Source: Draconibacterium mangrovi_A
GTDB taxonomy: Bacteria; Bacteroidota; Bacteroidia; Bacteroidales; Prolixibacteraceae
Assembly (NCBI RefSeq): GCF_037646455.1
Contig: NZ_JBBIXN010000007.1
Location: forward strand, 140,488-204,487
DNA length: 64,000 bases
Reading direction: 5' to 3'
The position numbers and the translations under genes are program-made. The notes under the pieces were generated by a model that searched no databases, was not told where the DNA came from, and saw nothing but the letters and a program-made list of their open reading frames with translations. Below, piece by piece: positions 7,324 through 16,300 of this stretch; the stretch's first letter is position 1; every line of letters begins with the position of its first letter.

Positions 7324-10119
7324 ATGAAACTAAGAAAGCTAACTACACTTATCTTGCTAATCCTGATAACGTTTAGTATTCCGCTTGGAGCGCAAAATAT
7401 TAATCAAACTGATGATATTGCCAGTACCAGCGATAATATTCAAGCCTTCCCGCCTACTGATCGTACGGTCAATTTCAATCTTTCTGATGCTGGAGAACAC
7501 AAAGACGTAAATTGGGGATTAGATTTGGCCTGGCGCGACAAGAACAATATAATTCGCGGAATGGCATTTATGGGCCACGATAATGTAGACATCATCCGGT
7601 CGTCGTTTATGCCAACCAACCCTTTGCTTGGAGATACAGCATTACAGGGCGATGCTTTGACTTATACAAAAGAACGAATTAAAATTATCAACGATTTGTT
7701 GGGCCCAAATACTAAGGTATCGCTCAACAGCGATCACCCAAGCGTACATTCCTATTTTCAGGGGAATGCTGCTAATTGGGCAAAGCTGATTGATGTAACA
7801 GCAAAAATGCATCAGCAGGCCGGATTCAATGTAGTAACAGTTTCTCCGTTTAACGAACCTGATTATGGTTGGGGACAAGGCACTATTGATGATTTTTATA
7901 ACATTATTCGTGAACTGAATAAAATTTCCAGATTCGACTCGATTCGAATTTCAGGGGGAAATACACTGAATAACGACGAAGCTTTATACTGGTACAATTA
8001 CCTTAATCCGGCCGGGCTCGAAGAAGGCAATACCCATCAGCTTGCAGGAATTTTTGACACTTATGCCGCATTCTTTGAGGCCGTTAGGGCCAACGATGAT
8101 CATGCAACTGCCGACGAAATGCATAATGTGATGGATGCTATGGTTGGCCTGGAGTACGGTCTGCAAACCGGAATATGGTGGGGCTGGGCTGAATACACCC
8201 GGGGAGAATTTTGTAAAGCAACAAGAGGTGAAAGACTGGGTTATGCAGAACATCGACCTAACTGGACTGCGGCATCGGTTTACAGGGGTACAGATGGTAA
8301 AGTACAGGCATTTTGCGGCTCTTCTGAAAGACAGGCAGTAACAACCACTTACACATACATTTCGAAAGACAGAGATGTTTTTTATGACGGCTATGGTCCT
8401 CAACGACAATTTATTCTGGAAATGCCGGGTGGAACCGGTTACCAGCAAGGACAAACCAATGCAGAAAAAGTGATCAACATTACCTGGGGTGATGATATAC
8501 AACCGGCCATTAACGGCAGATACTTGCTTGTAAACCGGAACAGCGGCAAAGTAATGGAAGTTGCGGGAGGATCAAGCGCTGCAGGAGCAAATGTAAGACA
8601 GGCAACCAGTACAGCTGCCAGCTATCAGCAATGGAATGTCACTCCGGTGAACGCTCGGATTGGTGGCGATTTCAGTTATTTTTCGATAAAAGCCGTAAAC
8701 AGCGGCAAATCGATTGATGTTTACAATTGGTCGCTGGATAATGGAGGAAACATAGCTATCTGGGATGACACCAGAGGAGCTAACCAGCAGTGGTATCTTG
8801 AATATGCAGAAGACGGCTGGTTTTATATACGAAGCCGACACAGTGCTTTGTGTTTAGAGGTAGCCAACAACAGTACTGCAAATGGAGCAAACATTCAGCA
8901 ATGGGAGCTTGATGGTGGACATAACCAACATTGGCGCTTAATCCCGGTTGATGCTGCAGTGGAATTCGAAGCCCCTGCCCCGCCAACGAATCTGATTGCC
9001 ACAGCTAATGCTGCATCTGTTCGCCTCGACTGGACAGAAAGTACTGAAGAAGATGTAGAAGGATATACCATTTTTCGTTCCGAAACTGCCGGTGAATTTT
9101 ACAATACCATTGCCCGTAATGTAAAGTCAACAGCATTTGTCGACAACACTTGCACAGCCGGCGTACAGTATTTTTATGCGGTGAAAGCAATAGATAAATC
9201 GTTAAACAGTTCAGCATATTCAGCAGAAATTGAGGCGACTCCTACAGCTGAAAACGATCTTGTGGTACATTTCATGTTTAATGAGAATACATTGGATAGC
9301 AGTGTCAACCTGAATCACGGGGCCACACTTGGCGAAATCGCCTATGTTGAAGGGAAAGTAGATGCACAGGCAATTTCGCTAAACGGAGATGACGCATTTA
9401 TTCAGTTGCCCCCCACTATCGCTAATCAGGAAGAGATAACCATTAGTACATGGGTTTACTGGAATGGAGGCTCACTTCTTCAACGTATTTTTGAGTTTGG
9501 AAATGATGACTCAGGCTACATGTATTTGACACCTTTTATGCGATTTGTAATAAACGACGGAGGATCAGAGAAAAGACTAAGTGCTTCGTCCTTGCCGGAA
9601 AGCGAGTGGGTACATGTTGCTGTAACCCTCGGAGAATCAGGAGCGCGAATGTACATGAATGGTGATTTGATAAAAGAGGAAACGTCTGTTACAATCCGGC
9701 CTGTTGATTTCAAACCGATATTCAACTATATTGGTCGCGACCAGAAAAACATTCGCTTGTTTAATGGGCACCTCGATGATTTCAGGATATACAATTACGA
9801 ATTATCCGGTGAAGATATTTCCGCAATTTATGAAGATGTTAAAACGGATATTTCGGTAAAGACTGTGAGTAAAACAAAACTTTTAGTATATCCTGTTCCT
9901 GCCGATAATGTACTGAAATTTAATTATGATTCCGCTACCAGTCCAGGCGAGTCGGACTTGAAAATTTACGATGTTTATGGAAATATTGTATTACAGAAGA
10001 CATTAAGAAACAAAGAGAAAGGAGAAATCAATGTTTCAGGAATGCCAACGGGAACTTATATTCTTCAATTGAACAACGGAGCAGAAATAGTAACTAAAAA
10101 GATTGTAATGCAACACTAA
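7324..10119 (+). CDS. GH30-like clan GH-A glycoside hydrolase with RICIN, FN3, LamG and T9SS domains
   Basis: A 931-aa secreted modular enzyme; signal peptide residues 1-24 (IPLGAQ). Residues about 45-390 form a probable TIM-barrel glycosidase. VTVSPFNEPDYGWGQG carries the NEP signature in which E178 would be the acid/base of a clan GH-A enzyme. E265 (in ADEMHNV) or E277 (in GLEYG) could be the nucleophile; I cannot decide between them. The layout resembles GH30 endo-beta-1,6-galactanase-like proteins, but the family call is tentative. Residues about 395-540 are a ricin-type beta-trefoil lectin (GRYLLVNRNSGKVMEV, QQW repeats). An FN3 domain (about 550-632), a LamG/concanavalin-like domain (about 640-835) and a T9SS sorting domain (LLVYPVPADN to KKIVMQH) follow. 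In this locus it may attack the galactan or arabinogalactan side chains of pectin. Confidence 0.72.
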   Translation: MKLRKLTTLILLILITFSIPLGAQNINQTDDIASTSDNIQAFPPTDRTVNFNLSDAGEHKDVNWGLDLAWRDKNNIIRGMAFMGHDNVDIIRSSFMPTNPLLGDTALQGDALTYTKERIKIINDLLGPNTKVSLNSDHPSVHSYFQGNAANWAKLIDVTAKMHQQAGFNVVTVSPFNEPDYGWGQGTIDDFYNIIRELNKISRFDSIRISGGNTLNNDEALYWYNYLNPAGLEEGNTHQLAGIFDTYAAFFEAVRANDDHATADEMHNVMDAMVGLEYGLQTGIWWGWAEYTRGEFCKATRGERLGYAEHRPNWTAASVYRGTDGKVQAFCGSSERQAVTTTYTYISKDRDVFYDGYGPQRQFILEMPGGTGYQQGQTNAEKVINITWGDDIQPAINGRYLLVNRNSGKVMEVAGGSSAAGANVRQATSTAASYQQWNVTPVNARIGGDFSYFSIKAVNSGKSIDVYNWSLDNGGNIAIWDDTRGANQQWYLEYAEDGWFYIRSRHSALCLEVANNSTANGANIQQWELDGGHNQHWRLIPVDAAVEFEAPAPPTNLIATANAASVRLDWTESTEEDVEGYTIFRSETAGEFYNTIARNVKSTAFVDNTCTAGVQYFYAVKAIDKSLNSSAYSAEIEATPTAENDLVVHFMFNENTLDSSVNLNHGATLGEIAYVEGKVDAQAISLNGDDAFIQLPPTIANQEEITISTWVYWNGGSLLQRIFEFGNDDSGYMYLTPFMRFVINDGGSEKRLSASSLPESEWVHVAVTLGESGARMYMNGDLIKEETSVTIRPVDFKPIFNYIGRDQKNIRLFNGHLDDFRIYNYELSGEDISAIYEDVKTDISVKTVSKTKLLVYPVPADNVLKFNYDSATSPGESDLKIYDVYGNIVLQKTLRNKEKGEINVSGMPTGTYILQLNNGAEIVTKKIVMQH

Positions 10120-10252
10120 AACAAAAAGTATCAAAATCGATGTCGGAAACATTTAAAAATAAAGATTTCCAGTTCAAACAAGGTACTTTCAAATAAAACG
10201 ACTAAATTCTGAAATTGAAACTGAGCTAAACAAACCGATAATAGAATTATTT

Positions 10253-12985
10253 ATGGCACAACAGAAACGAACATTCAAATATTCCAGATCATTTTCAAAA
10301 TATTTACTATTAGCAGGGCTATTTTTAAGCAGAACCTTATTAGCTTCTGCCATTGAAAAGGAGATGGTCGACAACCTGGTAAATGAGGACCGGGTGCTTT
10401 CTTCGGCCATCGAATTACATATAATTTCTGCCGAATCGCCATTGGTTAACAGTACCGTCAACCTTGAACATGAAGATGCCTGGTTGTTTTTCGATAATAT
10501 CAGGCCATCTGAGGTTATTGCCACCTATACTTCTTCAGTGAAGATTAATGGTGCAGTTCTGAAAGTTGGTTCGAACGGGCGAGTTGCCATTTACGGGCAA
10601 GGAACAGTAATTATGCCTTTTCCCGGCTCTTTTAAGCCATTGACTGTTTATACCGAAGAAAATTTCGATGGAAATTCTACCCAACTTTCAATTCAAACCT
10701 ATCACAACAACCTGGGAGATTTCGATAATGTCATCAAGTCGTTTAAATTGAAACGTGGATATATGGCAACCTTTGCCAATAACGCTGATGGAAGTGGTTA
10801 CAGCCGCGTATTTATTGCCGATGAAGCAGACTTACTCTTTGAAGAAATGCCTGGAGAGTTATTCGGTTCTGTTTCGTTTATACGAGTTTTTAAATACGAG
10901 TGGGTTAGTAAAAAAGGGAAAGCCGGTTGGAATCCAAATGACATTAACTCTCCTACTTATTACGACTGGAACATTGGAGGCAGTTCGTCGAGTGACGTGG
11001 AGTATGTCGCTATTCGGCAAAATGGAGGATGGCCTTCGTGGAGTGCGATTAATGAAAAACAGAATATAACACATCTTCTCGGGTTTAACGAGCCCGACAG
11101 GCCGGACCAGGCTGACATGAATTTCCAGGCCATGATTGATCAGTGGCCCGAAATGATGAAATCAGGTTTAAGAATAGGTTCGCCCGCCTGGTCGAATCCC
11201 TGGGGAGGAAATGGTGGTAATCTTTTCGATTTCATAAATAAGTGCGACGAACTGAATTACCGCGTCGATTTTGTAGCATTGCACTGTTACTGGGGAGGAA
11301 AATCGCCGCAAAACTGGTACAACGACCTAAAATATATTCATGAACAAACCGGGCGGCCATTATGGATAACGGAATGGAACAACGGTGCGAACTGGACCAA
11401 CGAATGGTGGCCCGATGACAGCAAAGCATATACACCGGCCAATGCCCAAAAACAATTGAACGACATGAAGGGAATCCTTCAGGTGTTGGACACGGCTAGT
11501 TTCATCGAGCGTTATTTCATTTACGATTGGGTGCAGGATTGTCGCGCGATGGTATTAAATGGAGAATTGACACTTGCAGGCGAGTATTATGCACAGAATA
11601 AATCGGAGATTGCATACAACAATAAGAAGGAAGTAATACCACACTGGAATTACAAATCACCTGAACTTTCATACCGGTATTTTTCGTTTAGAAATTCAAT
11701 TCGGGTAAGTTGGACGAATCCAAACGGAGAACTTTCCCGGCAATATATACTGCAAAGGAAAATTGATGAAGGGGCATTCGAAACCACTTTTACAACGGAG
11801 GATCCTTCAGAAGACTTTTATCTTGATCCGCTTGATCCGGAAATTTACGGTACCATTTCGTATCGGGTAATGTTGCAGACGGCGGATGGAAATTTTAAGA
11901 CATCCAATATAGAATCTTACTATCAAACAGCAGGTGAAGATGAAATTCAGGTTGGAAATTTTAGTGTGGACAATTCGGATATAAATACAGCGGTGTTTCC
12001 CGTAAAATATTCGTCAACGCCTATTGTTTTGCTTGGTATTCCAACTATGAATAACAATGTAGCTATGACCCAGAGAATAGGCAGTATTTCAACCACACAA
12101 TTCCTGTTTAATTTCTTTCCGTGGTCGTACATCGAAAATTCGGGATTGAGAAGACCCGAGGTTCTTTCGGCGCTGGCACTGCCGGCCGGTGCACACGATT
12201 TAAACGGACTGCAAGCCGACGCCGGTTCGGTGTCGGGAGTGACTCGTGAATGGGTTTCTGTGACCTTTGATGAAGCGTTCAGTGAAGCGCCGGTAGTATT
12301 TTGTACTGTTGGCACCCGGGTAAACTTTTATCCACTCACGGTTGCCGTTAGAAACGTGACCTCCACCGGATTTGAAATCAGCCTGAAAAGTGAAGAAACA
12401 AATACGGCAAGTTTAACCGGAGAAATAGTTAATTATCTGGCTGTTGAACCCGGCACCGGGGGAATAGACGGAAAGCGCATAACGGTTGGAAAAAATTACG
12501 GAGGCCAACTTATTTCAACAATCCCCATCGAGATAGTTTATGATTCCAGCTACTCCGAGCCGGCTGTTTTTGCAGGTTTATTGTCTTCAGAAGATAATTT
12601 CGCTTCTACATTACGCTATTCATTAACCGGAGATTCCGGAATCGAGCTGAAAAAACAACGGGAATTGTCGGGTGGCGAATCAGAAATGAAAGCCGATGAT
12701 TTTGGTTGGATGGTTATGGATTTGGCCACCGATCAACCCGACATCGGAACAAGTATTGGAGAAATCGGAACTGAATCCCCGATCAAATTTTACCCCAATC
12801 CGGCAAAAGATGAAGTATATTTTAACTTTATTTCGCCAACATACATTGAAATTTTTGATATGACCGGACGAAAAATGCTGGGATCGAATGTTGTTTATTC
12901 ACTGAATATCAGATCGCTTCCAAAAGGAATTTATTTGATGAAAGCAGATGGAAAATATTTTGGCAAATTGATTAGTGTAGATTAA
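10253..12985 (+). CDS. GH128-like endo-beta-1,3-glucanase with crystallin-like module and T9SS domain
   Basis: A 910-aa secreted enzyme with an N-terminal hydrophobic signal (residues about 18-32). After an N-terminal beta-domain (VKINGAVLKVGSNGRVAIYG), residues about 120-205 resemble a beta/gamma-crystallin module (VYTEENFDGNSTQLSIQTY). Residues about 220-455 match the glycosyl-hydrolase catalytic core typical of GH128. HLLGFNEPDRPDQ puts the acid/base at E280, GSPAW and VDFVALHCYWGG follow, and WITEWNNGANW puts the nucleophile at E374. GH128 enzymes are endo-beta-1,3-glucanases. An FN3-like segment (about 470-560), an uncharacterised beta-sandwich region and a T9SS sorting domain (IKFYPNPAKDE onward) complete it. 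The start is ATG at 10253; an N-terminal stretch of about 17 polar residues precedes the hydrophobic core. A beta-1,3-glucanase among pectinolytic genes suggests a mixed substrate range. Confidence 0.82.
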   Translation: MAQQKRTFKYSRSFSKYLLLAGLFLSRTLLASAIEKEMVDNLVNEDRVLSSAIELHIISAESPLVNSTVNLEHEDAWLFFDNIRPSEVIATYTSSVKINGAVLKVGSNGRVAIYGQGTVIMPFPGSFKPLTVYTEENFDGNSTQLSIQTYHNNLGDFDNVIKSFKLKRGYMATFANNADGSGYSRVFIADEADLLFEEMPGELFGSVSFIRVFKYEWVSKKGKAGWNPNDINSPTYYDWNIGGSSSSDVEYVAIRQNGGWPSWSAINEKQNITHLLGFNEPDRPDQADMNFQAMIDQWPEMMKSGLRIGSPAWSNPWGGNGGNLFDFINKCDELNYRVDFVALHCYWGGKSPQNWYNDLKYIHEQTGRPLWITEWNNGANWTNEWWPDDSKAYTPANAQKQLNDMKGILQVLDTASFIERYFIYDWVQDCRAMVLNGELTLAGEYYAQNKSEIAYNNKKEVIPHWNYKSPELSYRYFSFRNSIRVSWTNPNGELSRQYILQRKIDEGAFETTFTTEDPSEDFYLDPLDPEIYGTISYRVMLQTADGNFKTSNIESYYQTAGEDEIQVGNFSVDNSDINTAVFPVKYSSTPIVLLGIPTMNNNVAMTQRIGSISTTQFLFNFFPWSYIENSGLRRPEVLSALALPAGAHDLNGLQADAGSVSGVTREWVSVTFDEAFSEAPVVFCTVGTRVNFYPLTVAVRNVTSTGFEISLKSEETNTASLTGEIVNYLAVEPGTGGIDGKRITVGKNYGGQLISTIPIEIVYDSSYSEPAVFAGLLSSEDNFASTLRYSLTGDSGIELKKQRELSGGESEMKADDFGWMVMDLATDQPDIGTSIGEIGTESPIKFYPNPAKDEVYFNFISPTYIEIFDMTGRKMLGSNVVYSLNIRSLPKGIYLMKADGKYFGKLISVD

Positions 12986-13309
12986 ACATTTAATGTATAT
13001 TTAGTTGCCTAACTAAAAGGTGAATTTTGATATATTGAGAAGCGCGTTTAAACGTTTTATGCGCGAAAAGTTGAGTGGGCAAAGACAATTTATTATATTT
13101 AAGACAGAATCGACAGCAGCTTTAACTTCATTTTTAAATCGATATAGAATACTGAAAAATATCGATAAAAATGATGTAAAATTATGCTGACGAATTTGTA
13201 ACTATTGAAAGGTGAATATGTAAACATTTAAGAAACTTTAATAAATTTAACTTTCCAATTCTTGATATAAAAACTGATAAAAACATTGTTAAATCTAAAT
13301 TAGACAACT
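12986..13309. other. Intergenic region upstream of the four-LamG protein gene
   Basis: I see no gene in these 324 bases. They are AT-rich and contain the shared motif CTGACGAATTTGTA at 13187-13200. A short imperfect stem (TTAGTT/AACTAA near 13000) has no T-tract and I do not call it a terminator. Confidence 0.5.
13187..13200 (+). promoter_or_regulatory. Copy of the shared upstream motif (CTGACGAATTTGTA)
   Basis: Identical over 14 bases to the site at 18004-18017, and 110 bases before the start of the four-LamG gene. The two genes share architecture and a nearly identical C-terminus, so part of the similarity could come from duplication. However, the sequences flanking the motif are not alike. 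Confidence 0.5.
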
Positions 13310-16300
13310 ATGAAGAAAAATTTACGCTTACTTTTAATGACAATTTTTATGGTCGGAGGAATGCTCTCCTCTTCCATGAGTTTTGGTCAGGCAACCCTAA
13401 AACACCAGTATACCTTTGAGGAAGGTACCTACGAGGGGACAATCGTTTACGACCAGGTAGGTAACGCTGACGGCGAACTTATCGGTGATGCCGTAAGTAT
13501 TGACTCCGGAAAGGTAACAGTTACAGGTGCTACGGGTCAGTTCGACGGATACGTTTCGCTCGATGCCGCAGAAATCGCACTGTATACCTACGATGCTATT
13601 TCGATAGAAATGTACCTTGAAACCTTTCCATCAGCCAACTCAGGCTACACCATGTTAACCTACTTCGGTAACAATAATGCAGGTGACCGGAGTTTCTGGT
13701 TTCAGCCAACAATTAATGGGAATGCATCGAGAGTTGCAGTCAAAAACACCTCTCCTGTTGCGCAATTGGATGGGACTGAAGTGGATGATGGTGATCCGCA
13801 CCACGTTGTGGCTATCTTAACCCCGGATGATGTAAAATATTACTTAGACGGGGTAAATGTTGCTCAAGTATCTACCAATGGAACAAACCATATTCCAGAC
13901 CTTGATACTGTTATCGCTAACATTTTCAAAGGATGCGACGGATGGACCGACCCGAACTATAACGGTTCTGTTCTGGAATTCAACATTTACGATGGCGAAC
14001 TTGATGCATTTACAATCGGACAACGTGCCGGTGTATATTTAGGACTCGATCTTTACAATGCATCCCTGGATACTATTACAGTATCACCTGGTACTCTGAA
14101 TCCAGCCTTTACTTCCGATAATGATTTGTATGAGGTAGAAGTACCTTATGGAATTACATCGGTAACCTTTACTGCAACACCAACTGTTGGAGGAGCTAGT
14201 TTAACCATGTACAATGGTTTGGGAGAAGAACTGACAGATGGAGTTTTAACATTTGACAAGGAACTTGGTGAAGTTCTGGAAATCGTAGTTACAGCACTGG
14301 ATGGAAGCACTGAACAAACTTATTTAGTTGATGTCTTCCCTGAAGCGGGAGAATCAGCAGCTACATTATCAAGTATAGACCTTTCAGCCGGTAAATTGAT
14401 CGGTGATTTCGATATGTTTGATACCGCTTACGTGGCACTCGTTCCTACCGGAAGTGCTTCAGTTGATGTTACGGGTGTTCCAAACTGGGAAGGTGCAAGT
14501 GTTACAGGTGACGGAACCATTGCCCTTACCGATGGTATGGGATCAACTACAATCACTGTTACTTCGGAAGATGGCTCAGCAACAATGAGTTACACGCTCG
14601 AGATATTTGAATCAAATTTCGAACCTGGAACCGACGTTTATCTCGTACATGAGACTAATGGTTTTGTAGCCACCGAAAGCGGTGATACGACATTTAATCA
14701 GATTATACTTGCTGAAGCCGTTCATGATTCAACTCCGCAAATCTGGCAATTTGTGGAAAGCGGTGTTGCGGACCAGTATTACATCATGAACAAAGATGGT
14801 CATTATATGGCTCTCTCTAACTCAGGTGCTGTTTACGACATGGAGGTTTATCCTGAACTTCCTGGTGATCCTGACAGTGCACGTTTTATGGTTAATGAAT
14901 TTGAGCCCGACAGGTTTAAGATTATTTCAGTTGCCAGACAAACTGCCAGTGCAACAGCTAATATGGTTGGACCAAACAATGGTCAGCTTGGTTCTGCATT
15001 GTTCAGCGACAAAGCTCCTGGTGGTGTTTGGGATGCCGCAGGATTTACTGTTTGGAACATTAAATCTCCGGAAGATGTGGTTAGTGCCTACGAAACTCAC
15101 CTCTCAGCCCTCACCATGACCGGTGCATCATTCAAACCTGCTTTCGATCCTGCTTACACTTCATATATTGCTTCTATTCCTGCTGGTGTATCTTCAGTTG
15201 AAATAGCTGCAACAGCTATGGATGCTGCCGCAACAGTAACAGGTACCGGAACGATTGATGTTTCAGATGGTGCAGGTGTAATAACCATTACCGTAGCAGC
15301 TTCTGATCCTCAATATACCCGTGAATACAAAATTCATTATATGTATCCGGGCATCAGACACCAGTTCACTTTTGAAGACGGAACTTACGATGCAAACATG
15401 GTTTATGACCAGGTAGGTTCGGTTAACGGAACAATTGGTGGCGACAGTATAACTATTGCTGATGGTAAAGCTACGGTAAGTGGAGCTACATCCAACAGTA
15501 TGGGATGGATTTCTATGGATGGCGAGGCTCTGGCACTTCACACTTTCTCTGAGATTACGATAGAGGTGATGCTTGAAGCTCAGAACATGGCAAATTCAAG
15601 CTATACCATGTTAACCTATTTTGGAACTTCTACTCCGGGTAACGGTTGTCTTTGGATTCAGCCTTCAAGAGCCGGTAACGAGACCAGAGTTGAAACAAAT
15701 AATGGAAACAATACGATTAACGCAGTTTTATCCGGATACGAAATTGACGATGGACTGAAACACCACGTTGCTGTAGTACTTGACAAGGAATCGCTGAAGT
15801 ATTACCTCGATGGAGAAATTATTGCAGAATCATCTACTAACGGAATGGATTATATCAGTACCATTGGTACCGATGTAGCCAATATCTTCAGGGGAGTTGA
15901 TGGATGGAACGATCCTAACTACAACAGTTCGCTTTATGAATACAACCTCTGGGAAGGTGGATTGGATGAGGCCACTATTATGGACCGTGCGATAGAATTC
16001 CTGGGCGATGCTTCACGAGATGCAACATTGTCGTCGTTGACTGTTGATGTTGGGGAAATTATTCCTGGATTCAACCCTGAGGTAACAAGCTATGAGGTAC
16101 TTGTTCCTGCAGGTACAGAGACGGTTACAGTTACTGCCGTGCCAAACGATGAAAATGCTACAACGGTTGGTGATACCATCGTAGATGTTTCTTCAGGTAA
16201 AGGTAGTACTGATGTTGTGGTTACTTCCGAATTTGGTACTCAAATGACATACAGCATCACATTTAGTACACCGGCAGAATACACCTTAATGCATTCTTAT

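Noticed and set aside
7984..8502. A 172-codon open frame on the minus strand
   Set aside because: It lies entirely inside the GH30-like gene, whose protein shows clear domains; the minus-strand reading is Cys-rich and resembles nothing.
13187..13200. TTGAC-like part of the shared motif as a classical sigma-70 -35 box
   Set aside because: Bacteroidota use TTTG/TAnnTTTG promoters, and no TATAAT-type box lies at the right distance in most copies.
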